A DNA stretch of 64,000 nucleotides, taken from Sterolibacterium sp. GTDB lineage: Bacteria > Pseudomonadota > Gammaproteobacteria > Burkholderiales > Rhodocyclaceae. The DNA lies in NCBI GenBank assembly GCA_018062105.1, contig JAGOSV010000002.1, positions 1 to 64,000 on the forward strand, written 5' to 3'. The notes below the pieces were generated by a model that made no database searches, was not told the DNA's origin, and saw only the letters and a program-made list of their open reading frames with translations. Shown in pieces: positions 36,392 to 45,927 of this stretch (positions are counted from its first letter, which is position 1; the number at the start of each line of letters is the position of its first letter). The translations under genes and the position numbers were made by a program.

Positions 36392-38035
36392 TCAAATCGG
36401 CCTGCAGTGCCCATCCTCCAGCTTGAAGATGCGGTCGGCACAGGAAAAGTAGGCATCATCATGGGTGATGACGATGACGGCCTTGCCGCGTGACTTCAGC
36501 TCGGGCAGCAGCTCGGTGTAGAACACCCGCTTGAATACCGGGTCCTGGTCGGCCGCCCATTCGTCGAACAGGTAGATCGGCCGGTCTTCCAGATAGGCCG
36601 AAACCAGTGCCAGTCGCTTGCGCTGGCCGGTCGACAGGTTGAGCGTGGTGTAACGCCCGTCGACCACCCGCACCTTGTGCGCCATGCCCAACACTTCAAG
36701 ATAGTGCTGCACCCGGGCATCCAGCGTGCCACCATCGGCATCCAGCACTTGCTCGAAGAGATGAAAATCGGCAAAAACCGCCGAGAAGTTCTGCCGGTAG
36801 GTGTCGATGTTGTCGGCCGTAATCTCACGGCCATCAAGCAGGATACGCCCTTCATCGGGCTGATAGAGCCCCAGGATCAGCATGGCCAGCGTGGTCTTGC
36901 CGCTGCCGTTGCCGCCAACGATGTAGAGAATCTCTCCGGCGTTGATGGTCAGGTCGAGCGGGCCGAGGACGAATTGCCGGTCTTCATCGCTGCCAGGATA
37001 GTGATGGCGAATGTCTTGCAGCGTCAGCTGCCATGCACCGCCTGCCAGGGGGGCAGCAGAGGCAGCAGCAGCGGAAGTAACGGGAACAGGCAAACCCGGC
37101 ACCGCACCATCCGGCGTACCCAGCTCCTGATCGAGCTGCCGGATGCGGCCAAAAGCGATGCCGGCCTGGCTGACGACCGGCAAGGCAAAGACCAGCTCGG
37201 CTACCGGACGCACCAGATAAAGCAGGGTGAAGATGGTGGTGGCCACCACTTCCGGCGCTTGCGGCAGAGCCTGCGGCACGAGGAACAGCAAGGTACCGAT
37301 CAGGACGAAGAACATGATGGCGCCAACATTGACCGCCATGTTGTAGCCGGTCATGGCGTGGGTGTAGGAGGTCCGGAATGCACGGGCTTCGTGGGCGATG
37401 ATGCGCTCAACAAACTGCTGCCCCCGCCCGGCATTGAGCTGCAATTCCTTGCTGCCTTCGATCAGGTGATGAAAGTGTCCGTACAGGGCTTCCATTTTGG
37501 CTCGTACCTCGATCAGGTGACGGCGCGGAATACGCTCCACCGCGAAAAAGGCCAACAGCCCGAGCACCAGGAAAACGATCAGCAGCAGCAAGGCCAGCGG
37601 AGATAGCCAGGCCAGGTAGGCAAAGCAGGCCAGGATGATGATGGCGTTGCCAAAAGCAATCGGCAGCCAGATGAAGGCTTCGGTGAAGCTGTCGATGTCC
37701 TTGGTCAGCAGCACCAGAATGCCCGGCTTGCCCAGCGCCTGCAGGCGCTTTTGCGAGGTCGTCAGAATCTTGCGTCCCAGCTCGATGCGCATCTGGTAAA
37801 TGGCCGCCTGGGTCAGGTGCAACAACGAAATTTCCGTGCCGCACTTGGTCAATAGATGCAGGGTGGCGATTGCGAAAAATGCCCAGGCCAACGTACCCGA
37901 TGGAGTTTCCGCCGCAATACCCTGGCTGATGACGGCAATCAGCGCCGCACCACTCACCCCGGCCACCAGACCGCTCAGGGTCGCCAGCAACACTAGCTTC
38001 CAGGACTGCCGGTACAGGTAAGCAAGCAGGGTCAT
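36392..38035 (-). CDS. ABC exporter of the cyclic-peptide type (SyrD/PvdE/YojI-like)
   Basis: 547-aa half-transporter with six transmembrane helices (residues about 1-320) fused to an ATPase domain: Walker A GGNGSGKTT, signature LSTGQRKRLAL in place of LSGGQ, Walker B IYLFDEWAADQDPVFK, H-loop VITHDD. The LSTGQRKRLAL signature and the DEWAADQDP Walker B are hallmarks of the SyrD/PvdE/YojI group that exports cyclic peptides, microcins or siderophore precursors. No peptide precursor or synthetase gene is next to it, so the cargo is unknown. Confidence 0.88.
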   Translation of the reverse strand: MTLLAYLYRQSWKLVLLATLSGLVAGVSGAALIAVISQGIAAETPSGTLAWAFFAIATLHLLTKCGTEISLLHLTQAAIYQMRIELGRKILTTSQKRLQALGKPGILVLLTKDIDSFTEAFIWLPIAFGNAIIILACFAYLAWLSPLALLLLIVFLVLGLLAFFAVERIPRRHLIEVRAKMEALYGHFHHLIEGSKELQLNAGRGQQFVERIIAHEARAFRTSYTHAMTGYNMAVNVGAIMFFVLIGTLLFLVPQALPQAPEVVATTIFTLLYLVRPVAELVFALPVVSQAGIAFGRIRQLDQELGTPDGAVPGLPVPVTSAAAASAAPLAGGAWQLTLQDIRHHYPGSDEDRQFVLGPLDLTINAGEILYIVGGNGSGKTTLAMLILGLYQPDEGRILLDGREITADNIDTYRQNFSAVFADFHLFEQVLDADGGTLDARVQHYLEVLGMAHKVRVVDGRYTTLNLSTGQRKRLALVSAYLEDRPIYLFDEWAADQDPVFKRVFYTELLPELKSRGKAVIVITHDDAYFSCADRIFKLEDGHCRPI

Positions 38036-38165
38036 GATCTCACCCCAGGTGTCCTGGCCTGCGATCCCGCCAGCCTACGCAAATACGGGCGAATGCGACC
38101 GACGATATGCCGTGAGCCTTGCTGCACGGCCAGTTCCAACTTTTCAGCCAGGATCAGTGTCAGGA

Positions 38166-38969
38166 TCAACAACGTAGAGGTTCGCTCAGGTGCGGGGCCA
38201 GGCTCTGCAGCAGCAGGGCAAATACCTTGGGATTGCCCGCCACTAAATTGCCACTGGCAAGATAACCCTGTTCTCCCGTGGCATCCCCGACCAGCCCGCC
38301 AGCCTCGGTAATCAGCAAGGCACCCGCCGCCATGTCCCAGGGACTCAGGCCGAATTCCCAGAAACCGTCCAGTCGCCCGGTGGCGACGTAAGCCAGATCC
38401 AGCGAGGCTGCACCGGGGCGGCGCATACCAGCCGTCTTTTGCGCCAGCTCGCGGAAGATGGCCAGGTAGGCATCGATATGCTCAAAACTGCGGTAAGGAA
38501 AGCCCGTACCGATGAGCGATTCCTCCAGTCTGGTGCGCTTCGAGACGCGGATGCGCTTTTCGTTGAGAAATGCGCCACCGCCCTTGCTGGCCGTGAATAG
38601 CTCATTGCGGCTCGTGTCATAAACCACGGCATGGCTGAGCACGCCCCTGTGTGCCAGGGCAATCGACACCGCATATTGCGGAAAGCCGTGAATGAAATTG
38701 GTCGTACCATCGAGCGGATCGATGATCCACTGATATTCCGCCTGGCTGTCGCCGGAGGTACCCGACTCCTCTGCTAGAATCGAATGCTCCGGGTAAGCCT
38801 CGCGCAAAATGTCGATGATGGCCTCTTCAGCAAGCCGGTCGACCTCAGTGACAAAATCTGCCTGCTGCTTTACGCTGACCTTGATCTGTTCGATATCAAG
38901 GCTGGCGCGATTGATGATCTGTCCGGCACGACGTGCGGCCTTGACGGCAGTGATGAGCATGGGATGCAT
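38166..38969 (-). CDS. suhB: Inositol-1-monophosphatase family protein
   Basis: Mg-dependent phosphatase of 267 aa. Metal motifs: [24 protein letters not shown] and the C-terminal [15 protein letters not shown]. SuhB also works with NusA in rRNA antitermination in enterics. Divergent from trmJ, an arrangement frequent in betaproteobacteria. Confidence 0.95.
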   Translation of the reverse strand: MHPMLITAVKAARRAGQIINRASLDIEQIKVSVKQQADFVTEVDRLAEEAIIDILREAYPEHSILAEESGTSGDSQAEYQWIIDPLDGTTNFIHGFPQYAVSIALAHRGVLSHAVVYDTSRNELFTASKGGGAFLNEKRIRVSKRTRLEESLIGTGFPYRSFEHIDAYLAIFRELAQKTAGMRRPGAASLDLAYVATGRLDGFWEFGLSPWDMAAGALLITEAGGLVGDATGEQGYLASGNLVAGNPKVFALLLQSLAPHLSEPLRC

Positions 38970-39056
38970 GATTGATTTCTATCCAAATGACAACTGAAGC
39001 CTCAAGCCTCAAGACCTGAGCCCTAAGCCTGCGCCATCGAAAGCGCGAATTCTAGT

Positions 39057-39830
39057 ATGAACAGCCCCTCATCGCTTGCCCGCATCCGGGTAATTCTTTC
39101 CCGTCCCAGTCATCCCGGTAATATCGGCGCCACAGCACGCGCCATGAAAACCATGGGGCTGTCGCAGCTCGTCCTGATCTGCCCCAAACGCTTCCCAGAC
39201 GAAGAGGCCACGGCACGCGCTTCCGGTGCCAGCGACCTTCTACAGCAGGCCAGGGTGTGCGCCACCCTCGATGAAGCCCTGAACGGAACGACTCTGGTAG
39301 CCGGCATGACGGCCCGCAGACGCGACCTGGCAGCGCCCTTCCTGTGGGCTCGTGATGGTGCGGATACTCTTATCCAGGGAACACGGGGCGGCCACCAAGA
39401 AGTCGCCCTGCTGTTTGGCAATGAAACCGCCGGTCTGACCAATGACGAACTGAGCCGCTGCCATCTCGGCATCATGATCCACACCAACCCGGAATACTCC
39501 TCCCTCAACCTGGCCGCTGCCGTGCAACTAATGAGCTACGAGCTACGCCTGGCCGCAGTGCGCCCCGAACCACAACCCCCTTCCGGACAGGATTTCCTAC
39601 CGGCCACCAGCGAGGAAATCGAGGGGCTACACAGCCATCTCGAACAGGTCGCCCTGGCCACCGGATTCCTCGATCCCCATCAGCCCAAGCGGCTCATGGC
39701 GCGACTACGCCGCCTCTTTGCCCGCACCCGTCTCGAACATGACGAAGTCAGCATCCTGCGCGGCTTCCTGTCCGCCATCGAACGACCCAAAAAACGCCGC
39801 ACGTCGCCCCTTCACACGCCCCCATATTGA
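39057..39830 (+). CDS. trmJ: tRNA (cytidine/uridine-2'-O)-methyltransferase TrmJ
   Basis: SPOUT methyltransferase acting on position 32 of tRNAs. 257 aa: IRVILSRPSHPGNIGATARAMKTMG at the start, LLFGNETAGLTNDEL, and IHTNPEYSSLNLAAAVQLMSYEL (SAM-binding trefoil knot). The C-terminal extension with ARLRRLFARTRLEHDEVSILRGFL is typical of TrmJ. Confidence 0.95.
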   Translation: MNSPSSLARIRVILSRPSHPGNIGATARAMKTMGLSQLVLICPKRFPDEEATARASGASDLLQQARVCATLDEALNGTTLVAGMTARRRDLAAPFLWARDGADTLIQGTRGGHQEVALLFGNETAGLTNDELSRCHLGIMIHTNPEYSSLNLAAAVQLMSYELRLAAVRPEPQPPSGQDFLPATSEEIEGLHSHLEQVALATGFLDPHQPKRLMARLRRLFARTRLEHDEVSILRGFLSAIERPKKRRTSPLHTPPY

Positions 39831-39900
39831 AGTCGATGGGGGAATCAAGGATAATTTCCTGCCTGTTTTCACCCTTCGTTTCCTTTGCCCAACATCCCCC

Positions 39901-40509
39901 ATGAAGCTGCTCGGTTCACTCACCAGCCCCTATGTCCGCAAGGTGCGCATCGTCCTTGCTGAAAAGAAGATCGAATACGAATTCCTGCTGGAATCTCCAT
40001 GGGTCGAAAACAGTATCGTGACGAAGCACAACCCGCTAGGCAAGGTTCCTGTCCTGTTGCTCGACGATGACAGCACGCTCTACGACTCGCGCGTCATCGC
40101 CGAATATCTGGACCGCATCTCCCCCAACAAGCGGCTGATTCCGGCCGATGGCCGCGAGCACATTCTCGTCAAGCGCTGGGAAGCCCTGGCCGACGGTATC
40201 GGCGATGCCGCTGCTGCCGCCCTGCTCGAATCACGTCGCCCGGAAGGGGAGCGTAGCCCCTCCTGGATCCAGCGACAACGCGACAAGATGATCGCTGGCT
40301 TGCAAGCCATGTCGCAAGAGCTGGCCGAAAACGAATGGTGCCAGGGCAGCAACCTGACACTGGCGGATATCGCCGTGGGCAGCGCCCTGGGCTATGTCAC
40401 ATTCCGCCATCCAGATATCAACTGGCAGAACACACACGAAAACCTCGCCCACCTGTACAACCGGCTGATGCAACGCCATTCGTTCCAGGAAAGCATCCCC
40501 AGGGATTAA
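39901..40509 (+). CDS. Glutathione S-transferase family protein
   Basis: 202-aa protein with thioredoxin-fold N-domain (MKLLGSLTSPYVRKVRIVLAEKK; the conserved cis-Pro region in NPLGKVPVLLLDD; glutathione-binding LYDSRVIAEYLD) and a helical C-domain with LTLADIAVGSALGY. Resembles YfcF/SspA-like GSTs. Ser9 of the TSPY segment is a plausible catalytic residue. The ATG is at 39901; sequence before it overlaps the trmJ end. Confidence 0.9.
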   Translation: MKLLGSLTSPYVRKVRIVLAEKKIEYEFLLESPWVENSIVTKHNPLGKVPVLLLDDDSTLYDSRVIAEYLDRISPNKRLIPADGREHILVKRWEALADGIGDAAAAALLESRRPEGERSPSWIQRQRDKMIAGLQAMSQELAENEWCQGSNLTLADIAVGSALGYVTFRHPDINWQNTHENLAHLYNRLMQRHSFQESIPRD

Positions 40510-40596
40510 CGCCGCGCGGCGCGGCTCTGCACTGCACCGCTGCCACGGCAACCCACCTCCCTTCAACCCGGCAGCACTTCTCGAGTCCCCTACAGC

Positions 40597-41352
40597 ATGC
40601 TGGCAATCATCGGTGGCAGTGGTCTGTCACAACTCTCCAACCTCGATGTCTCCCATCAAAAGGTTGCACGCACCCCCTACGGGGATCCTTCCGGCGCACT
40701 GACCTTCGGCCGTATCGGCCGTCAGGAAGTGGTCTTTCTTGCCCGTCACGGCTTTGGTCACACCATCCCGCCCCACCGGGTCAATTACCGGGCCAACATC
40801 TGGGCACTGGCGGAAATCGCCAAAGCCACCCATATCGTCTCCGTCGCTTCCGTCGGCGGCATCCGTGCTGACCTCTCCCCCGGCTCGCTAGTCATCCCCC
40901 ATCAACTGATCGACTACACCTCAGGACGGATTTCTTCCTTCTATGATGGCCAGGACGCCCCCATCGTTCATATCGACTTCACCCAGCCCTATGACGAAGC
41001 CTTGCGCCAACTGCTGCTGACAGCGGCCACACGCGCCGGAGTGCAGGTCGGTGATGGCGCAGTCTATGCCGTCTCCCAGGGCCCGCGCCTCGAAACCGCA
41101 GCCGAAATCAATCGCCACGAGCGCGACGGTGCTGATGTGGTCGGCATGACCGGCATGCCCGAAGCCGTGCTAGCACGCGAAGCCGGGCTCCCCTATGCTG
41201 CCATCGCCGTCGTTGCCAACTGGGCCGCCGGGCGCATGGACAGCGCCCAGACCATCGCTTTTAAGCCACTAGAAAGTGTATTAACCACCGCCATGGTCAA
41301 TGTGCGCAGCCTGATCGTCCACCTGTGCGAATCCGGCAACTGTCCCATCTAA
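40597..41352 (+). CDS. mtnP: S-methyl-5'-thioinosine/-adenosine phosphorylase
   Basis: Purine nucleoside phosphorylase type II of 251 aa: start MLAIIGGSGL, phosphate loop ARHGFGHTIPPHRVNYRAN, GPRLETAAEI, and the base-specificity segment VGMTGMPEAVLAREAGL. In Pseudomonas the equivalent enzyme prefers methylthioinosine; which substrate is used here cannot be decided by eye. The tRNA-Arg gene follows 25 bp after its stop. Confidence 0.88.
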   Translation: MLAIIGGSGLSQLSNLDVSHQKVARTPYGDPSGALTFGRIGRQEVVFLARHGFGHTIPPHRVNYRANIWALAEIAKATHIVSVASVGGIRADLSPGSLVIPHQLIDYTSGRISSFYDGQDAPIVHIDFTQPYDEALRQLLLTAATRAGVQVGDGAVYAVSQGPRLETAAEINRHERDGADVVGMTGMPEAVLAREAGLPYAAIAVVANWAAGRMDSAQTIAFKPLESVLTTAMVNVRSLIVHLCESGNCPI

Positions 41353-41377
41353 GCCACATCACATCTGAAACCCCGTT

Positions 41378-41452
41378 CTCCTCGTAGCACAATGGATAGT
41401 GCACATGCCTCCTAAGCGTGGGATACAGGTTCGATTCCTGTCGAGGGGACCA
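41378..41452 (+). tRNA. tRNA-Arg (anticodon CCU)
   Basis: Full cloverleaf by hand: acceptor CTCCTCG pairs with CGAGGGG (one U-G), D-arm GCAC-AATGGATA-GTGC, anticodon stem CATGC/GCGTG with loop CTCCTAA (CCT anticodon), variable GGATA, T-arm ACAGG-TTCGATT-CCTGT, discriminator A and encoded CCA. Reads AGG codons. A frequent integration target for mobile elements in general, but I see no duplicated 3' end nearby. Confidence 0.95.
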
Positions 41453-41534
41453 ACATTCCCAGATTTTCTTACCTTCCGGGGTCATTGCCATCGGTAACCC
41501 TCCGTATCACGTCATCACGAGTAGCGCGTGGTGG

Positions 41535-42041
41535 TCAGCGACGATGCCCCGAGGTTCCCTGACTGCCACCATTTCCTGATGGCGTTTCGAGCAACTCGGC
41601 CAGCTCACGCGACACCGGCAACAACTCCTCGATCAAGCCAAGCAGGAAATCCTGATAATGCTGGGCGGCCAATGATGTCAGATACAGGTGGCCACGCTTG
41701 TTCTGGCTGACCCAGCCACGCTGGATCAGGGCGTTCACCTTGCGCCGCACGGTTTCGCGCGGGATACCCGTGGCATCGCTGATCGACAGGGCATTGCAGG
41801 GGCGCAGAACCTGCTGGCGCTCGCTGGCATCATCGAGGCGGCTGGCAAATGTCTCGCTGGTACGGCTCGCTTCATAATATTGCCCCATGTTGCGCGTGCC
41901 AATTTCGCCAATCACGATATTGAGCAGGATGTCTCCCTCGAATTCCTTGTAGATGCAGCGCAGATAAGGCACCGTGAACCGGGACAGCAAAAAGCTCGCC
42001 CGGTAAAAATTCTTCTCATAAACTTTAGGATCGATTGCCAT
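41535..42041 (-). CDS. Winged-helix transcriptional regulator, unknown family
   Basis: 168 aa. The middle part SISDATGIPRETVRRKVNALIQRGWVSQ is a clear winged helix-turn-helix similar to those of Crp/MarR/IclR type; the N-terminus (FYRASFLLSRFTVPYLRCIYKEFEGDILLNIVIGEIGTRNM) is helical with no recognised ligand domain. ATG 42041 preferred over GTG 42044. Divergent from the SDR gene 62 bp away, a possible target. Confidence 0.75.
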   Translation of the reverse strand: MAIDPKVYEKNFYRASFLLSRFTVPYLRCIYKEFEGDILLNIVIGEIGTRNMGQYYEASRTSETFASRLDDASERQQVLRPCNALSISDATGIPRETVRRKVNALIQRGWVSQNKRGHLYLTSLAAQHYQDFLLGLIEELLPVSRELAELLETPSGNGGSQGTSGHRR

Positions 42042-42103
42042 CACCCACCCGCTGCCTCGTTATCTGACCTGTTATCCACCCCGACATCCCACCCGCCATA
42101 TCC

Positions 42104-42817
42104 ATGTCCTCATCCGCTACATCCACCACACCTGCCACTTTAACCGATTCGACCACCGCCCCACCGCGCCGCACGGCTCTGCTGCTCGGAGCAAGCGGCC
42201 TGGTTGGGGGACAGTTGCTTGATCTCCTGCTGGAAGCGCCCGATTTTACGGACATCCTGGCTCCGACGCGCAGCCCGCTTGCCCGGCAACACGGCAAACT
42301 GCACACCCGGCTACTCGACCCTGAAGCACCTGAGCGCTGTTTGCTGCCCGCCATCGACGACGTGTTCTGCTGTCTGGGCACCACCCTCAAGGCCGCTGGC
42401 TCCAAAGCCGCCTTCCGCCACATCGATCATGACCTGGTTCTGGCCCTGGCTCGCCAGGCACAGGCCGCCGGTGCCCGGCAGTTCCTGCTGGTCAGCTCGA
42501 TCGGCGCAGACAGCCGTTCTCCTTTTTTCTACATGCGCACCAAAGGTGAGACCGAGGATGCCCTGAAAACACTGGCCTACCCCTCGACCAGCGTCTTTCA
42601 CCCGGCCTATCTGACGGGGCAACGTCGCCAGTCACGCCTATTGGAAGACCTCACCGGGCAGCTCATGCAACGCCTGGCCTGGCTCATGCCACCCGCTTAT
42701 CGCCCCGTGGCCGCCCGGCAAGTCGCCCATGCCATGCTGACACAAGCCCGTCGCGCGCCACCAGGCTTTCACACCCTCCAGCCCATCCTGTTCGACCTGC
42801 AGCCATCATCACCATAA
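42104..42817 (+). CDS. Atypical short-chain dehydrogenase, TIP30/CC3-like
   Basis: 237-aa Rossmann protein: LLLGASGLVGGQLLDLLL nucleotide loop near residue 25, DDVFCCLGTTLKAAGSKAAFRHID, LVSSIGADSRSPFFYMRTKGETE with a Tyr-x3-Lys-like pair, and HPAYLTGQR. This matches the NAD(P)-binding CC3/TIP30-like atypical SDR group. Function unknown. The first 20 residues are Ser/Thr/Pro-rich and could be dispensable. Confidence 0.85.
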   Translation: MSSSATSTTPATLTDSTTAPPRRTALLLGASGLVGGQLLDLLLEAPDFTDILAPTRSPLARQHGKLHTRLLDPEAPERCLLPAIDDVFCCLGTTLKAAGSKAAFRHIDHDLVLALARQAQAAGARQFLLVSSIGADSRSPFFYMRTKGETEDALKTLAYPSTSVFHPAYLTGQRRQSRLLEDLTGQLMQRLAWLMPPAYRPVAARQVAHAMLTQARRAPPGFHTLQPILFDLQPSSP

Positions 42818-42851
42818 ACCCTGGCCCTGACTCCTGCTCTAACCCCGAGGC

Positions 42852-43997
42852 TTACGGCCGCATCGGTGTCTTCAGCGGATGCGGCAACACCTGCTCGGCC
42901 AGAGCCTCATCCAGCATTGCCCCTTGCGCCAGCTGCTGACGCAAGCGAACGAAATCGACCGTATCCTGCCCCGTCAGCTTCTTGGTATTGAACGCATTGA
43001 AGCCTAGCCAGGCCTCGTTGTTCATGTTGGCCTGCAACCAATGGCGGTTCATGTGCTTGGCTGCATCCCAGAAAAATTTCTTTTTCGCCCGCAGGCTGTC
43101 GAGCGATGTCTGCAGGCAGTTGGGAAACAGATTGGTGAAGTTCCAGATCAGCGCGTGAATTTCATCATCGACACGGCTGAAATCGACGGCACAGGAAGCA
43201 ATCAGCGTCCGCGCCGCCGCCTGCTGCGCCGCCGGAATCAGCTCACCATAAACGATCTCGCCATCTTCCAGCCAGGTATCGGTACGCACCAGAGGATTGC
43301 GCAGCCACTGCCCATCCTTCTTCAACACCGGCAACACCTTGCTGATCATGCCCTTGTGCTTCATCTTGTAAGCACTCCACAGCTCGCAGGAAACGCAGTT
43401 GTAGATGGCATCCTCGATGCTCAAGAACCACGGCAGGAAATCGGTCGAACCGCCCACCGGCGACGAACCATGGCGCGGCCCGGCCTGGCCATACAGCGCC
43501 ATATCCGACGACACCGTAAGGTCTGCCGCCAGCCCGATTTCCTGACCACCGGCCACGCGCATGCCATTGGCACGACAGATCACCGGCTTGCGACATTCGA
43601 GCACACCGTCGACCATGCGGTTGAACAAATCGATGTAATCGCCATACTCATGTGGCCGACGTGTGTAGTACTCGGCATATTCCTTCGTGTTGCCGCCGCT
43701 GCTCCAGGCCTTGTCACCGACGGCGGCAAACACCACAGCCACTACCGAACGATCGCCGGATGCCCGCTGGAAGCCGGCAATGACCCCCTTCACCATCTCC
43801 GTCGTGTAGGCATTGTGCTGTGCCGGATTGTTGAGCCAGATCCAGGCGGAATACAAACCATCGACCGGCTGACCGGCAGCATCGAGCACCGGACGTTTCT
43901 CGAAGATTACCCCCGGTGCCTCACCGCCCAGATGCTCATCACCAAACAGGGTGTGCTGCTTCAATACCGCATCACGCGGCAGCCAGTCGAGGGACAT
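42852..43997 (-). CDS. oah: 6-oxocyclohex-1-ene-1-carbonyl-CoA hydrolase
   Basis: Ring-opening hydratase/hydrolase of anaerobic benzoyl-CoA degradation, giving 3-hydroxypimelyl-CoA. 381 aa, close to the characterised enzymes (about 377). Crotonase fold with SSGGNTKEYAEYYTRRPHEYGDYIDLFN, CRANGMRVAGGQEIGLAADLTVSSD and GQAGPRHGSSPVGGSTDFLP, characteristic of Oah/BzdY/BamA. Excellent site AAGGAG 7 nt before ATG 43997. Last gene of the bzd-like operon, 35 bp after had. Confidence 0.95.
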   Translation of the reverse strand: MSLDWLPRDAVLKQHTLFGDEHLGGEAPGVIFEKRPVLDAAGQPVDGLYSAWIWLNNPAQHNAYTTEMVKGVIAGFQRASGDRSVVAVVFAAVGDKAWSSGGNTKEYAEYYTRRPHEYGDYIDLFNRMVDGVLECRKPVICRANGMRVAGGQEIGLAADLTVSSDMALYGQAGPRHGSSPVGGSTDFLPWFLSIEDAIYNCVSCELWSAYKMKHKGMISKVLPVLKKDGQWLRNPLVRTDTWLEDGEIVYGELIPAAQQAAARTLIASCAVDFSRVDDEIHALIWNFTNLFPNCLQTSLDSLRAKKKFFWDAAKHMNRHWLQANMNNEAWLGFNAFNTKKLTGQDTVDFVRLRQQLAQGAMLDEALAEQVLPHPLKTPMRP

Positions 43998-44032
43998 GCA
44001 AAACTCCTTGGTGAATGAAGGGAAGAAGATGC

Positions 44033-45145
44033 TCAGAAATCAGGGCTCAGGATGACACGACGCGTCAGCTCGCTGCGCTGCGCAGCAGCAAAAACTTCGC
44101 GGATACGCTGCATCGGCTGCACCTCGACAAAAGGAGACAAGGCGATGCGACCATCGAGACACAGCGCCAGCACCGCCGGATAGTCCTGTGGCGCACAGCC
44201 CCAGCTACCGATGACTGTGGCATCGAGCGCCATCAGACGCGACAGGTTAAAGGGCAGCTCGGCCGTGCCATAACCCACCACGACCAGCGTGCCGGCAAAA
44301 CCCAGCAGGCTCAAGGCCAGTTCCTGCCCTGCCTGGCTACCGCTGGCTTCAAAAATCTTCCAGCCGGTCTGGGCCGACAACCCACGCCCCGCACAAAATA
44401 CCTTGAAGGCCGCCTTGATCTCGGCCACGCTCATGCCGGCGCAATGGATCGCAGCGTCCAGACCATGGGGCTGCACCGCCGCCAGACGACCAGCATGCTG
44501 CTCGATACCCACCACCGTTGCCGCACCCAACGCCCGCGCCATCTGCACCATGAAGCCCCCCACCCCGCCCCCGGCACCGATGACGATCACCTGATCGCCC
44601 GCCGCCAGCCCGGCACGCCGCGCCGCCTGATACGGCGTACTGACGGCATCGGCCACCACGGCAAGATGTTCGAGAGGGATGCCCTCGTGCCGACCGACCG
44701 GGCACAGGTCACCTCCCGGCAGCGGAATGTGGCTGGCAAAGCCACCGTAGATGCCCAGTGAATTACCCGGCATCTGCTGCGCCAGGCAGCGGTTTGCCCG
44801 TCCCGTCTGGCACAGCACACAATTGCCGCACGGCAAGACGGCTGGCACGATCACCTCGCACCCCAGCAATGATGCCTCCGGCTCCGCCGCCGCCACCACA
44901 ACCCCGGCAATCTCGTGCCCCAGGATCAATGGCGGCTTTTGCCGGGTCGGCACACCATCGTAAAAATAGGACAGATCCGTGTGGCACACCCCGCAGCCAC
45001 GCACCTCGACCAGTACCTCGCCCGCCGCCAGCGGCGGCACCGGCAGACGCACCTGGCACAAAGTACCGGGGGCAGTCATCTGCCAGGCATGGATCATCTC
45101 GACACGCTGCCCCCCCTGCACCTTCTGTACGCTTTGCACACGCAT
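44033..45145 (-). CDS. had: 6-hydroxycyclohex-1-ene-1-carbonyl-CoA dehydrogenase
   Basis: NAD-dependent alcohol dehydrogenase (MDR) of 370 aa oxidising the hydroxy-enoyl-CoA to the 6-oxo form. Catalytic zinc region CGVCHTDLSYFYDGVPTRQKPPLILGHEIAG, structural zinc PCGNCVLCQTGRANRC, and GAGGGVGGFMVQMARALGA for NAD. ATG 45145 is 5 nt after the dch stop; an internal Met (MIHAWQMTAPG, 45097) is a possible alternative. Lies between dch and oah. Confidence 0.94.
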   Translation of the reverse strand: MRVQSVQKVQGGQRVEMIHAWQMTAPGTLCQVRLPVPPLAAGEVLVEVRGCGVCHTDLSYFYDGVPTRQKPPLILGHEIAGVVVAAAEPEASLLGCEVIVPAVLPCGNCVLCQTGRANRCLAQQMPGNSLGIYGGFASHIPLPGGDLCPVGRHEGIPLEHLAVVADAVSTPYQAARRAGLAAGDQVIVIGAGGGVGGFMVQMARALGAATVVGIEQHAGRLAAVQPHGLDAAIHCAGMSVAEIKAAFKVFCAGRGLSAQTGWKIFEASGSQAGQELALSLLGFAGTLVVVGYGTAELPFNLSRLMALDATVIGSWGCAPQDYPAVLALCLDGRIALSPFVEVQPMQRIREVFAAAQRSELTRRVILSPDF

Positions 45146-45150
45146 CACCC

Positions 45151-45927
45151 TCAGCGATGCGTCCAGCACGGTGCGCGCTTGTCGAGAAACGCGGCAATGC
45201 CCTCATGGGCATCCCGTGTGGCCATCAACTCGTCCAGATAGCGCCGCTCCAGCGCCACCAGCGCCGCATCGAACGCCATGCCCTCTGCCGCACGGATCGC
45301 CCGCTTGTTCTGCATCTGCGCGGCACGCGACAGCACGCACAACGGCTGTACGAAGGCCGCCAGCCCGGCAGCAAACTGCGCTGCCGGAAAAACACGGTTC
45401 AACAACCCGTAGTGCCGTGCCTCATCCGCCGTCAGCGTCCCACCCGAAAACAGCAGCTCATGCGCCAGCGCAGACGGCAACAGACGCGGCAGAAGAATCG
45501 CTGCCACCGGCGCAAACACGCCGAGCCGAATTTCCGGCTGCCCCAGCAAGGCATCCGCAGCCGCCACCCGCAGATCACAAGCCAACACCAGCTCCAGCCC
45601 GCCCCCCAGTGCCGAGCCATTCAAGGCCGCTACCGTCGGCAGCGGAAAATCACGCAAACGCCGCACCACACCATGAAACGCCGCCAGCATGTCCGCCACC
45701 TGTGCCGCCTCATGCTCGGCAATATCCACTCCGGCCGAAAAAAATTTCGTGCCCTCTCCCGTCAGCAACAGCAAACGCAGCGAAGCATCCTCCGCTGCCA
45801 CCGCCAATACCCGGGACAGCTCGTCGAACAAAGCCATGTTGAGCACATTGAGCGGCGGCCGCCTGAGTGTGATCGTCAGCAGTCCATCACTGTAGTGGGT
45901 GTCGAGGAAATGAAATTTATCGCTCAT
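45151..45927 (-). CDS. dch: Cyclohexa-1,5-dienecarbonyl-CoA hydratase
   Basis: Crotonase-fold hydratase adding water to the dienoyl-CoA made by benzoyl-CoA reductase. 258 aa, the length of the Thauera enzyme. Family features: ITLRRPPLNVLNM, GTKFFSAGVDIAEHEAAQV, ALNGSALGGGLELVLACDLRVAA. Its ATG lies within an 11-bp tandem duplication (see 45916-45943). First of the three lower-pathway genes, 140 bp after the oxidoreductase gene. Confidence 0.94.
   Translation of the reverse strand: MSDKFHFLDTHYSDGLLTITLRRPPLNVLNMALFDELSRVLAVAAEDASLRLLLLTGEGTKFFSAGVDIAEHEAAQVADMLAAFHGVVRRLRDFPLPTVAALNGSALGGGLELVLACDLRVAAADALLGQPEIRLGVFAPVAAILLPRLLPSALAHELLFSGGTLTADEARHYGLLNRVFPAAQFAAGLAAFVQPLCVLSRAAQMQNKRAIRAAEGMAFDAALVALERRYLDELMATRDAHEGIAAFLDKRAPCWTHR

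Noticed and set aside
41378..41534. Genomic island inserted at tRNA-Arg
   Set aside because: No integrase gene or duplicated tRNA 3' end is near; the genes after it are small regulatory and SDR genes without mobile features.
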